Assembly: GCF_023716485.1 (NCBI RefSeq)
Contig: NZ_CP092418.1
Coordinates: forward strand, 3,566,501-3,630,500
Source: Microbulbifer variabilis
GTDB taxonomy: Bacteria > Pseudomonadota > Gammaproteobacteria > Pseudomonadales > Cellvibrionaceae
Direction: 5' to 3'
DNA length: 64,000 nucleotides
The translations under genes were made by a program, and so were the position numbers. The notes below the pieces were generated by a model. It had not been told where the DNA came from, did no database searches, and saw only the letters and a list, made by a program, of their open reading frames with translations. Positions 1 through 7,726 of this stretch are shown here, one piece after another; within the stretch, counting starts at the first letter, position 1, and each line of letters starts with the position of its first letter.

Positions 1-30
1 ACCAAGAGAACAAAGATGAAAACCTTCAGA

Positions 31-240
31 TTATTTTAACGGCGCAATCAGCCCTTCCAGCCCTTCAATTTTGATCTCCAACGTCAGAGCCATCAACTGC
101 CCCAACTTCCCAGTAGGAAAACCCTCTTTGGCAAACCAAAGCAGGTACTCCTCAGGAAGATCGATAAGTACCCTACCCGCATACTTACCGAATGGCATTG
201 GAGTTTGGGCAATATCAATCAACTGCTGCTTTTCAAACAT
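31..240 (-). CDS. DUF3820 family small protein
   Basis: A 69-residue protein resembling the DUF3820 family, short cytosolic proteins sometimes labelled as putative quorum-sensing-regulated virulence factors; the biochemical role is not established. Residues around MPFGKYAG and LPEEYLLWFAKEGFP match what I recall as the family core. I chose the ATG at 240 because an AAGGA ribosome site lies 7 bases before it; an in-frame TTG at 255 would add five residues but lacks a comparable site. It is divergent from the gene at 393. No operon partner is visible in the window. Confidence 0.8.
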   Translation of the reverse strand: MFEKQQLIDIAQTPMPFGKYAGRVLIDLPEEYLLWFAKEGFPTGKLGQLMALTLEIKIEGLEGLIAPLK

Positions 241-392
241 CGCAAAATCCTTCAAATCTCTTATTTTGTGCTATACGCAGCCCACAGCTTAGATATTTGT
301 TGCTGACTTATCTCCACCCTACACTGGCTGCGAAATTATTCGGTCTGTCTTACCGAATCTCTATCCCTCAAGCATCACTGAAAGGGGTGACT

Positions 393-662
393 ATGCGTAT
401 CAAAGCGATTAAATACCTCAGCTTAACCGCAGTATTGGCCCTAGGCCTCGGCGGGCAAGGCTGTGCCAATATGAGCGATACCGATCGTCGCATCGGAACC
501 GGCATCGGCGTCGGTGCCGTAACCGGTGCCCTAATCAGTGGTGGTCGGCCCGGTGGCACCGCAGCAGGCGCCGTGATTGGCGCAGGGGCAGGCTATCTCT
601 ACGACAGAGAAAGAAAACGCAGAGACTACTATCGCTATCGCGGAGGCTACTATCGTTATTAG
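393..662 (+). CDS. Glycine-zipper envelope protein (probable lipoprotein or secreted)
   Basis: An 89-residue protein with a basic N-terminus, a hydrophobic stretch at about residues 7-20 and a Cys near residue 24 preceded by GGQG, an imperfect lipobox. Residues 36-70 form a glycine-zipper pattern (GTGIGVGAVTGALI, then GGTAAGAVIGAGAG) typical of small 2TM glycine-zipper proteins. The tail is rich in Arg and Tyr (RRDYYRYRGGYYRY). The ATG at 393 is chosen because a GAAAGGGG site lies just upstream; longer in-frame extensions have no signal sequence at their start. The family is linked to envelope integrity, but no specific role can be assigned here. Confidence 0.8.
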   Translation: MRIKAIKYLSLTAVLALGLGGQGCANMSDTDRRIGTGIGVGAVTGALISGGRPGGTAAGAVIGAGAGYLYDRERKRRDYYRYRGGYYRY

Positions 663-700
663 TGTTTAATGGAGAATCGTCAGGCTCAGAGTTAATGCAT

Positions 701-736
701 GGCGCACCCCCTGGTGCGCCTAACGCACCAGGGGTT
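701..736. repeat. Overlapping inverted repeats, possible terminator or switch-like hairpin
   Basis: CCCCTGGTGCG (708-718) pairs with CGCACCAGGGG (724-734) around a 5-base loop. The same central arm can instead pair with the upstream GGCGCACC (701-708) through GGTGCGCC (713-720). The two hairpins are mutually exclusive. No clear T tract follows, so intrinsic termination is uncertain. It lies between the converging genes ending at 662 and 806. Confidence 0.55.
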
Positions 737-805
737 ATCTGGGATAAGAGCCACCCGGGACAATGAGTAAAATTCAGGAAGCTGTGTTTTCTCTAGCGAG
801 CCACT

Positions 806-991
806 TTAAAGCAACTTGGTCTTGGTTTTTCCACAGCGCTCACAGCAATACTCTGTGACGAGCTTGCCCTGCTTAACATCAAACTTGCGCTCGGTAACCA
901 CTTTCCACTTGTGAAAACCTTCCCGGCAAAGAGTGCTGCCTTTGTGTTTCTGCCAGGTGGTTTTTCTTTTAAAAGGAATCACATCTCCCAT
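806..991 (-). CDS. Small CxxC protein, function unknown
   Basis: A 61-residue, very basic, Lys-rich protein ending in a CCERCGKTKTK-type knuckle. An additional Cys lies near residue 22 and a His near residue 27 (CREGFHKW), so one zinc-binding site is plausible. It starts one base after the stop of the upstream YhiN-type flavoprotein gene, which suggests cotranscription with that gene. I do not recognise the family. Composition and position support a real gene, but nothing indicates its function. Confidence 0.65.
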   Translation of the reverse strand: MGDVIPFKRKTTWQKHKGSTLCREGFHKWKVVTERKFDVKQGKLVTEYCCERCGKTKTKLL

Positions 992-992
992 A

Positions 993-2201
993 TTAGGCGA
1001 CCTCCCCCGCCGCGTGCCCAGAAGCCCAGGCCCACTGAAAATTAAAGCCCCCCAGCCAGCCAGTCACATCGAGTACTTCACCCACAAAATAAAGCCCTGG
1101 CTGGGTTTTGCACTCCATAGTACGCGAAGAAATCTGATCTGTATCCACGCCGCCGAGGGTAACTTCTGCAGTGCGATAGCCTTCGGTGCCATCGGGAACC
1201 AGCGTCCAGACTTGCAACTTGGCTCCGAGTTCCCGCAACTCAATTTCAGTAAACTGCTTGAGGGGGCGGCTGTCGATATGCTGCCGTTGTAGGAAAAACT
1301 GTACAAGCTTCTTAGTCCAAAGCTCAGACAAAACACTGTGCAAGTGAATCTCCGGGCTCTCCCGGCGGCGCTGTTGCAGCCAATCGGCCAGATCGCGATC
1401 GGGGGCCAGATCGAAAGTCACCTTTTCACCTTCGCGCCAATGACTGGATATTTGTAATACCGCCGGTCCACTCAAACCTCGGTGAGTAAATAGCATCTGC
1501 TCGTGAAAGCTGCCCTCACCACAGGAAGCCGTCACACTAAGCGAGCTGCCCGGTAGGCTATCCTGCCGCTCCAACTGGCGCTTGTGCTGGGTAAAGGGTA
1601 CCAAGGCCGCACGAGTGGGGATGATATTGAGCCCAAACTGCCGAGCGATATCATAGCCAAAGCCCGTAGCCCCCATGGTGGGTATCGACAATCCACCAGT
1701 AGCCACGACTAGGGACTCACAGTGAACTGTCCCCAGACTGCTTTCAACACGATAACCACCCTGCCCCGACTCTATTGAGGATATGGCACAACGGGTGCGA
1801 ACCTGAGCTTTGGCTGCACGGCACTCCGCCAATAACAGGTCGAGAATATCCTTGGACTTGTTGTCGCAAAACAACTGGCCCAGTGTTTTCTCATGGTAGG
1901 AAACCCCATGCTTTTCCACCAATGCAATAAAGTCCCACTGGCTATAGCGCGCCAGGGCAGACTTACAAAAATGGGGATTGCGGCTGTAGAAATTTTCCGC
2001 ACTGGTGTAGAGATTGGTGAAATTACAGCGGCCGCCGCCGGACATCAGGATCTTCTTACCAACTTTATTGGCATGATCCAATACCAGCACACTGCGGCCG
2101 CGCTGGCCGGCAGAGGCGGCGCACATTAAACCCGCTGCCCCAGCGCCGATAATCAGTACATCGACACTTTTGGGCAGCTGGCTATGGGATACATCACTCA
2201 T
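993..2201 (-). CDS. YhiN/HI0933-family FAD-dependent oxidoreductase
   Basis: A 402-residue flavoprotein of the YhiN/HI0933 family, often annotated as aminoacetone oxidase-like; the physiological substrate is unknown. The N-terminal Rossmann motif GAGAAGLMCA (about residues 18-27) binds FAD, and KILMSGGGRCNFTN is the family signature. The C-terminus has the conserved FVGEVLDVTGWLGGFNFQWAWASG stretch, of which GGFNFQWAWASG is the key part. Length fits the family (about 390-410). The small CxxC gene follows after one base, and dcd lies 28 bases upstream on the same strand. Confidence 0.92.
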   Translation of the reverse strand: MSDVSHSQLPKSVDVLIIGAGAAGLMCAASAGQRGRSVLVLDHANKVGKKILMSGGGRCNFTNLYTSAENFYSRNPHFCKSALARYSQWDFIALVEKHGVSYHEKTLGQLFCDNKSKDILDLLLAECRAAKAQVRTRCAISSIESGQGGYRVESSLGTVHCESLVVATGGLSIPTMGATGFGYDIARQFGLNIIPTRAALVPFTQHKRQLERQDSLPGSSLSVTASCGEGSFHEQMLFTHRGLSGPAVLQISSHWREGEKVTFDLAPDRDLADWLQQRRRESPEIHLHSVLSELWTKKLVQFFLQRQHIDSRPLKQFTEIELRELGAKLQVWTLVPDGTEGYRTAEVTLGGVDTDQISSRTMECKTQPGLYFVGEVLDVTGWLGGFNFQWAWASGHAAGEVA

Positions 2202-2229
2202 GAATTAGGGCTGCGCAATCACCCAAGTA

Positions 2230-2799
2230 TCAGGTACGAGGCAGGGTCACGCCGCGCTGCCCCTGGTACTTACCACCGCGATCCGCATAGGACACATCGC
2301 AGATCTCATCAGACTCGAAGAACAGCATCTGCGCGATACCTTCATTGGCGTAGATCTTCGCCGGCAGATTGGTGGTATTTGAAAACTCAAGGGTCACATG
2401 CCCTTCCCACTCCGGCTCCAGCGGCGTTACATTGACGATAATACCGCAACGCGCATAGGTGGATTTGCCCAGACAGATGGTCAGCACTGAGCGCGGAATG
2501 CGGAAATACTCCACTGTGCGCGCCAGGGCAAAGGAGTTCGGCGGGATGATACAGTACTCCCCTTCCACATCGACAAAGCTGTTCTCATCGAAGGTCTTGG
2601 GGTCCACGGTAGCCGAATGCACGTTGGTAAAGATCTTAAACTCACCGGCACAGCGCACATCGTAACCGTAACTAGACGTACCGTAGGAGATGAGTCGCTC
2701 GCCATCATTGCCATGGCGCACCTGGCCCGGCTCAAATGGCTCAATCATGCCGTGCTGCTCAGCCATGCGGCGAATCCACTTATCGGACTTGATACTCAC
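2230..2799 (-). CDS. dcd: dCTP deaminase
   Basis: A 189-residue deaminase converting dCTP to dUTP, feeding thymidylate synthesis. Family features are clear throughout: [13 protein letters not shown], the catalytic region [16 protein letters not shown] with its conserved Glu, and IAQMLFF near the C-terminus. Enterobacterial Dcd is 193 residues, so this is full length. The start is GTG at 2799, preceded by a strong purine-rich site (AGGGGGACGGA). Dcd enzymes of this type act as homotrimers. Confidence 0.97.
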   Translation of the reverse strand: MSIKSDKWIRRMAEQHGMIEPFEPGQVRHGNDGERLISYGTSSYGYDVRCAGEFKIFTNVHSATVDPKTFDENSFVDVEGEYCIIPPNSFALARTVEYFRIPRSVLTICLGKSTYARCGIIVNVTPLEPEWEGHVTLEFSNTTNLPAKIYANEGIAQMLFFESDEICDVSYADRGGKYQGQRGVTLPRT

Positions 2800-2917
2800 T
2801 CCGTCCCCCTAAAAAGAATAATCAGTGCTCAACAAAAGAGGCGGAATCATAGCCGGTTTAGACTGTGCAAAAAAGTGCCAATCGACGCCTTTCGTCCTTG
2901 TCGCCAACCACTAACTA

Positions 2918-2953
2918 CTGTATAAATCCACAATAAACTGTATATATATACAG
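2918..2953 (+). promoter_or_regulatory. LexA (SOS) box upstream of imuA
   Basis: CTGTATATATATACAG at 2938-2953 is an exact CTGT-N8-ACAG LexA operator. A second, imperfect copy, CTGT-ATAAATCC-ACAA, lies at 2918-2933, 20 bases upstream. The pair precedes imuA by under 70 bases on the plus strand, so SOS induction of the imuAB pair is expected by analogy with other imuABC cassettes. Confidence 0.85.
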
Positions 2954-2971
2954 TCACCTGGTTAGATCCGA

Positions 2972-3712
2972 TTGAAGACCGAGACAAGAATGCAGGGTGG
3001 CAATGTGAACAAAGCCAAAAACTTCATACAAAACAATCACTTGGAAAACCAAGCCAACCCCTCAATCAGACTGCGACACTTTAGAGGCAAGAAGGCCTGC
3101 CAAGCAGCCAATGAACCCCAAAACGCAGGGGCCACTACCGGTTTCACCAGCCTGGATGTCCTTCTCAAAGACCACGGCTGGCCGCACGGTAGCACTACTG
3201 AGCTGCTTGTACCCCAGGCAAGCTCCAACACATTGAGCCTCCTACTCCCTATGCTCGCTGAACTGACCCAAAAAGGAGAGATGGTGATTCTCATCAAACC
3301 CCCATTTACTCCCTGTGCATCAGAACTTGCCCAGCATGGTATCCAACTGGAACAGCTATTATTAGTCTACCCCCGCGACAAACGAGACTGCCTCTGGGCC
3401 ATAGAGCAGTCCCTACAATCCGGAGGCTGTTCCGCAGTTTTGAGCTGGCAGGGCGAGCAGGCGATAAGTTATCGAGAGCTGCAGCGCCTGCAGCAATCCG
3501 CCGAAGCAAGCGGCTGCCTGCACTTCCACTTCCGCCCCCAGTCAGAAGACCCCCGGCCCTCGCCTGCCACATTACGACTACAGCTGCATAGCAAGCCAGA
3601 GCAACTTACCCTCAGACTGCTAAAACAAGTGGGTGGCCTTAGTGGTCAACACCTTCAGCTAAACCTCCTGCAACACAGCACATCAAAACGGCATCATCTA
3701 GCCCTGCACTAA
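2972..3712 (+). CDS. imuA: ImuA-like SOS mutagenesis accessory protein
   Basis: A RecA/SulA-like protein of about 235-246 residues, best fit ImuA, the partner of ImuB and DnaE2 in SOS-induced translesion synthesis. Visible family features are TGFTSLDVLLKDHGWPHGSTTELLVP and a later KRDCLWAIEQSLQSG region. The P-loop position (HGSTTELL) lacks the GK of a Walker A motif, as is usual for ImuA-type proteins. The start is uncertain: TTG 2972, ATG 2990 or GTG 3005 (which has an AGGGTGG just upstream). It lies directly downstream of a LexA box and 21 bases before imuB. Confidence 0.85.
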   Translation: MKTETRMQGGNVNKAKNFIQNNHLENQANPSIRLRHFRGKKACQAANEPQNAGATTGFTSLDVLLKDHGWPHGSTTELLVPQASSNTLSLLLPMLAELTQKGEMVILIKPPFTPCASELAQHGIQLEQLLLVYPRDKRDCLWAIEQSLQSGGCSAVLSWQGEQAISYRELQRLQQSAEASGCLHFHFRPQSEDPRPSPATLRLQLHSKPEQLTLRLLKQVGGLSGQHLQLNLLQHSTSKRHHLALH

Positions 3713-3733
3713 GCGGCATCTAAGGAACTCTCC

Positions 3734-4714
3734 ATGCTCTGGCTTTGCATCCAATTTCCCAAACTTCCCCTGGAGGCGCTCACCCGCGCCCAGACGCCAG
3801 AGGAGAGAAGCCAACCATTGGCGATAGTGGAAAAGCAAATCATAGTGGAGGTAAATAAAACCGCCTTCGAGTATGGAGTCATCGCGGGCTTGAGTATTGC
3901 CCGTGCCCGTCAACTATGCCCAGGCTTGCAGATATTACGCCGCAATAGAGAAAGAGAGCTGCAGCTGGAGGAGCTTGCACATTGGGGATTGAGCTTGTCA
4001 GCGATGATTTGTATAAAAACTGCAAAACATGAAGAAAGCTATCGTCATCCACAGCTTTACCTTGAGTTGGGCAACCGCTTTAAAACAGATGGCGGATTTC
4101 GAGCATTACTGCATAAAATACAGCAAGAACTTACACAAATAGGTATTAGCCACCGTATGGGGCTTAGCCATAGCCCCAGTGCAGCGCTGCTGCTTAGCCA
4201 ATTACCGGAGCATCGCCGTTGGTTACAGCAAACCCACACCCCACCGACAACACAGCAGTGGAAACAATGGATCAGTCACGCTCCCAGCAAACTACTAGAG
4301 TGCGATAATAAAACCTTAGAAAAACTAAATTCCCATGGGTTTAAGCGGATAAGCCAATTACTATCCGCCCCCTTATCGGAGATTGAAAGCCACTTTGGCC
4401 GCTCTTTTATCGATTACCTAGCTCGGCTCAATAGCAGCCAACAGAAAACCACCACCTGCAATCTATTTCAGGAGCACGGTAAGCAAATTCAGTGCCGCAA
4501 ACTAAATGCTAAAAAATCATATTGGCAGACAGGGGGTGCGGAGAAAAAAACAGCATCTTTTAGCGTGGATATCTTTTTGTCACAACTGGAAGAGCAAGCG
4601 CAAAAAAAAATAGCTCTCAACCGAAAAAGAAATGACACAAAAAGCCAGAAACTTATAAATAAATTAAATACACGACTTGGTCAGCAAGCCCTCTCAGGCA
4701 TTACCATGAAATAA
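3734..4714 (+). CDS. imuB: Shortened ImuB-like Y-family polymerase homologue
   Basis: A 326-residue ImuB-like protein; intact family members are about 470-520 residues. Residues 1-235 follow the family: MLWLCIQFPKLPLEAL, the NKTAFEYGVIAGLSIARARQLCP segment, the LALAPTP-like MGLSHSPSAALLL, and the helix-hairpin region LNSHGFKRISQLLSAPLSEI. After DYLARL (about 232) the polymerase little-finger-like region is largely missing. Residues about 305-326 (LINKLNTRLGQQALSGITMK) resemble the much later LLERLRARLGEEAVHGL segment of normal ImuB, then the frame stops. The last third is markedly A-rich. It may be non-functional. Confidence 0.75.
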   Translation: MLWLCIQFPKLPLEALTRAQTPEERSQPLAIVEKQIIVEVNKTAFEYGVIAGLSIARARQLCPGLQILRRNRERELQLEELAHWGLSLSAMICIKTAKHEESYRHPQLYLELGNRFKTDGGFRALLHKIQQELTQIGISHRMGLSHSPSAALLLSQLPEHRRWLQQTHTPPTTQQWKQWISHAPSKLLECDNKTLEKLNSHGFKRISQLLSAPLSEIESHFGRSFIDYLARLNSSQQKTTTCNLFQEHGKQIQCRKLNAKKSYWQTGGAEKKTASFSVDIFLSQLEEQAQKKIALNRKRNDTKSQKLINKLNTRLGQQALSGITMK

Positions 4715-5000
4715 ATCACACAATAAAATCAAATTTTGTGGCACAGCTCTCTTCAGGACAACAAATCTATTCCAAAGCAGGAACCCTATATATGGCATCC
4801 ACCCAATGAAAGCTGCGTGCGCAAATCTGTTAAAAAATGGCGTCCGTTAAAATTACGGATTGAGAGGAGAGCAGCAAAAGTGAAATTTTCCAGAATACTC
4901 TAAAAAAGGGAACAATCCCCAGATCAAATTATCACTACTACCATTTGAAGCCAACTAAAAACACTTTTGGAAGTGTGTAGACAAGAATCCAATCCTAATT
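4715..5000. other. Intergenic region after imuB, no gene seen
   Basis: AT-rich sequence between the shortened imuB and the pilA terminator. dnaE2 or the missing C-terminus of ImuB would be expected here. Reading the frames I see only short, stop-interrupted stretches and no convincing remnant of either. Confidence 0.5.
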
Positions 5001-5032
5001 AAAAGAATCTCTGCTAACGCAGAGATTCTTTT
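5001..5032 (-). terminator. Intrinsic terminator of pilA
   Basis: AAAAGAATCTCTGC (5001-5014) pairs perfectly with GCAGAGATTCTTTT (5019-5032) around a 4-base loop. On the minus strand the stem ends in a U run, 26 bases past the pilA stop. Confidence 0.85.
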
Positions 5033-5057
5033 AGCAATCTTCAGACCGTAGCCTAAC

Positions 5058-5480
5058 TTACAAAGCAGTTACATTTGGACCTGCTGCTGAGGCACATTTC
5101 GCATTAGTTACACTACTATTTGCGGTTGCTACCTTCTCCGCGGTATAAGTCAAGAGTCCGTTAGCGTCAATATTAGCATGCACTTTACAAGTGTCGCCCG
5201 CACCGGTGATCTTCAGCGCTGTGCCAATTGCCGGATCTGCAGGGTCCAAAACCAGCTTAGCGGATGTTGCTTCGGTTTTTAAGCGAGCACAAACATCACC
5301 TCCGGTTTGAACACACAAAACACCGTTGGTGATATGACCCTGAACAGATTTCATCGCAGCACTGCCGTGTGCACTGGTCAGATATTCACGATAAGCGGGA
5401 ATTGCTACCGCAGCCAGAATGCCGATAATCGCAACTACGATCATCAGTTCGATAAGAGTAAAACCCTGTTGCTTTTTCAT
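5058..5480 (-). CDS. pilA: Type IV major pilin
   Basis: A 140-residue type IVa prepilin. MKKQQG is the short leader, cut by PilD before the Phe of [22 protein letters not shown]; Glu at mature position 5 (in FTLIE) is present. The rest is a globular pilin head with four Cys ([10 protein letters not shown] and DTC...KC), allowing up to two disulfides. The ATG at 5480 has a GGAG site 9-10 bases upstream, whereas the longer frame would place an implausible 46 residues before the leader. It is divergent from pilBCD, the assembly and processing genes, and has its own promoter and terminator. Confidence 0.96.
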   Translation of the reverse strand: MKKQQGFTLIELMIVVAIIGILAAVAIPAYREYLTSAHGSAAMKSVQGHITNGVLCVQTGGDVCARLKTEATSAKLVLDPADPAIGTALKITGAGDTCKVHANIDANGLLTYTAEKVATANSSVTNAKCASAAGPNVTAL

Positions 5481-5542
5481 TGTAACCGTCTCCATACAGA
5501 CTTTTAAAAAAGTGAATCCCGTGAGGAAGTCGCCAGACAAGA

Positions 5543-5558
5543 TACAAGGTTCGTGCCA
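5543..5558 (-). promoter_or_regulatory. Candidate sigma-54 promoter of pilA
   Basis: On the minus strand TGGCAC-N5-TTGTA (TGGCAC from 5558 to 5553, TTGTA from 5547 to 5543) matches the sigma-54 -24/-12 layout with one deviation, TTGT for TTGC. It would give a leader of about 50 bases before the pilA ATG. Pilin genes in related bacteria are sigma-54/PilSR-controlled. A dyad TGCCAA-GT-TTGGCA (5554-5567) overlaps the -24 element. Confidence 0.6.
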
Positions 5559-5859
5559 AGTTTGGCAAGACATGACTCCAACCTTTATACAAACAACCTT
5601 ACCAACAAGTAATGCCACTCAATTTTAATAATGTGCCATCAAAACTTATTGACGCCCTACTCAAGTATCTGACAAAAAGTGTCACCTTTAGACGCTGACA
5701 ATACTGTGCAAGTCTCTTCTTATACCTTTATTGGCTCCATTAACTTTATTCGCTATATTTGCTTCACTCTTAGCTCATTTGACTTAAATATCGTCAGCTC
5801 AAAAAACAAACAAGATCTCTCGTTCACGCGAGTACTCAGTAACAGCAGCGGTTTCACCC
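5559..5859. other. Divergent pilA/pilB intergenic region
   Basis: About 300 bases of AT-rich sequence between the pilA promoter and the pilB start. No gene is supported. Promoters for pilB and binding sites for a pilin regulator would be expected here, but I could not identify a specific site with confidence. Confidence 0.5.
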
Positions 5860-7572
5860 ATGACTAGCCCCTCCCTTAACGGCCTGGCAAAACGCTTGGT
5901 AGCAGATGGAATTCTCGACGAAGCCACAGCAATTTCTGCACTTAAGGCTGCCCATCGTTCAGGCCAGAGTTTCGCCCAACATGCGGTAGAAGCCAAGCTA
6001 GTAAAAAGCCGGGAGCTCGCCAATATTGCTTCCCAAGCCTTCGGCACACCGTTATTTGATTTTGGCAGTTACAATTTCGAGATGATCCCCAAGGGTATCA
6101 TCGACGAAAAATTAATCAGCAAACATTTTACGCTCCCCCTCTATAGGCGTGGTAATCGCTTATTTATCGCTGTCGCAGACCCCACCAACCTGGCAGGGTT
6201 GGACGAGATCAATTTTAATACTGGCCTCAGTACTGATGCGGTTTTAGTAGAAACCGATAAGCTGGGAAAGGCTATTGAAAGCTACCTCTCTGATAGCCAA
6301 GATATCGGGGGAGGCCTGAAGGGTATCGATGATGAAGAGCTAGACTCCCTCAATGTAGGCGAAAGCGAATCTGAATCCGACGATGAAAGCGAACCGGGTG
6401 GGGATGAAGCGCCCGTTGTAAGGTTTGTCAATAAGGTTCTTCTAGATGCAATTCGCACTGGTGCCTCCGATATTCACTTTGAACCCTACGAAAAATCTTA
6501 TCGGGTTCGTTTTCGCACCGATGGCGTATTGCATGAAATTGCCAGGCCTCCGATTCAGTTAGCAACACGCCTATCTGCCCGCTTGAAAGTGATGTCGAAG
6601 ATGGATATCTCGGAACGGCGAGTGCCCCAGGACGGCCGGATTAAAATGAAGCTGTCCAAGACCAAGGCTATCGACTTCCGGGTAAACAGTTTGCCAACCC
6701 TATGGGGAGAAAAGATTGTTTTACGGATTCTCGACCCCTCTTCAGCAAAAATGGGAATTGATGCCCTCGGCTATGAAGAGGAACAAAAAAAGATCTACAT
6801 GGATGCCCTGGCACAACCCCAAGGGATGATCCTGGTTACCGGCCCCACTGGTTCAGGTAAAACAGTTTCTCTATACACCGGCCTCAATATTCTCAACACT
6901 CCTGAGCTCAACATTTCTACCGCTGAAGACCCGGTAGAAATCAACCTGGAAGGGATCAATCAGGTTAATGTCTCCAGCAAAGTTGGGCTAAATTTCGCTG
7001 AAGCCCTGCGCTCTTTCCTGCGACAAGACCCTGATATCGTCATGGTAGGAGAGATTAGGGATTTGGAAACCGCAGAAATTGCTATCAAAGCAGCGCAAAC
7101 TGGGCACCTGGTACTCTCAACCCTGCATACCAACTCAGCTCCAGAAACCCTTACGCGCCTGATGAATATGGGGGTTCCCACTTTTAATATTGCGACTTCC
7201 GTCAGTGTTATTATCGCCCAGCGCTTGGCGAGGCGTTTGTGTAATGAATGCAAAAAGGCTACTACTCTTCCCAGTGAGGTCTTGGAAGCCGAGGGTTTCT
7301 CTGCAGTGAATATTCCAAGGAACGACTGGGCCATTTACCAGCCTGTTGGCTGCGAGCACTGCTCAAAAGGCTACAAGGGCCGCGTGGGTGTGTATGAAGT
7401 GGTTCGCATCACTGATGGCATCTCCAGAATTATAATGGAGGGCGGCAATTCCATTCAGATCGCCGATCAGGCGCGCAAAGAGGGTTTTAATAATCTAAGG
7501 ACTTCTGCATTGCGCAAAGTGGTAATGGGCATTACCAGCCTGGAGGAAGCCAACCGAGTAACCAAAGATTAA
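5860..7572 (+). CDS. pilB: Type IV pilus assembly ATPase PilB
   Basis: A 570-residue hexameric ATPase that powers pilus extension at the cytoplasmic face of the inner membrane. The N-terminal MshEN-type domain occupies about residues 1-150, then an acidic linker (SESESDDESEPGGDE, about 168-182). The ATPase core has Walker A GPTGSGKT at 328-335, Asp box and Walker B-like region DPDIVMVGEIRD, and His box TGHLVLSTLHTN. The zinc-binding tetracysteine is C461/C464 and C498/C501. Length fits PilB (566 in Pseudomonas). It is the first gene of pilB-pilC-pilD, and the ribosome site before ATG is weak. Confidence 0.97.
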   Translation: MTSPSLNGLAKRLVADGILDEATAISALKAAHRSGQSFAQHAVEAKLVKSRELANIASQAFGTPLFDFGSYNFEMIPKGIIDEKLISKHFTLPLYRRGNRLFIAVADPTNLAGLDEINFNTGLSTDAVLVETDKLGKAIESYLSDSQDIGGGLKGIDDEELDSLNVGESESESDDESEPGGDEAPVVRFVNKVLLDAIRTGASDIHFEPYEKSYRVRFRTDGVLHEIARPPIQLATRLSARLKVMSKMDISERRVPQDGRIKMKLSKTKAIDFRVNSLPTLWGEKIVLRILDPSSAKMGIDALGYEEEQKKIYMDALAQPQGMILVTGPTGSGKTVSLYTGLNILNTPELNISTAEDPVEINLEGINQVNVSSKVGLNFAEALRSFLRQDPDIVMVGEIRDLETAEIAIKAAQTGHLVLSTLHTNSAPETLTRLMNMGVPTFNIATSVSVIIAQRLARRLCNECKKATTLPSEVLEAEGFSAVNIPRNDWAIYQPVGCEHCSKGYKGRVGVYEVVRITDGISRIIMEGGNSIQIADQARKEGFNNLRTSALRKVVMGITSLEEANRVTKD

Positions 7573-7726
7573 ACTCGTACAGCTAACCTCTTGAAGTTAA
7601 AGTCCCCGGTGATGTTATCAAACTACCGTGCTCAGATTACCTCTGAGCTTCTGGAGTTCCCAGAGTAAATAGATACTAGGCATGGCGTCAGACCAGCCAA
7701 CGAATGAAAGAATCAGGATAAAAAGT

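Noticed and set aside
933..1292. Plus-strand frame antisense to the YhiN-type gene
   Set aside because: Shadow of a well-supported gene, no ribosome site or recognisable product.
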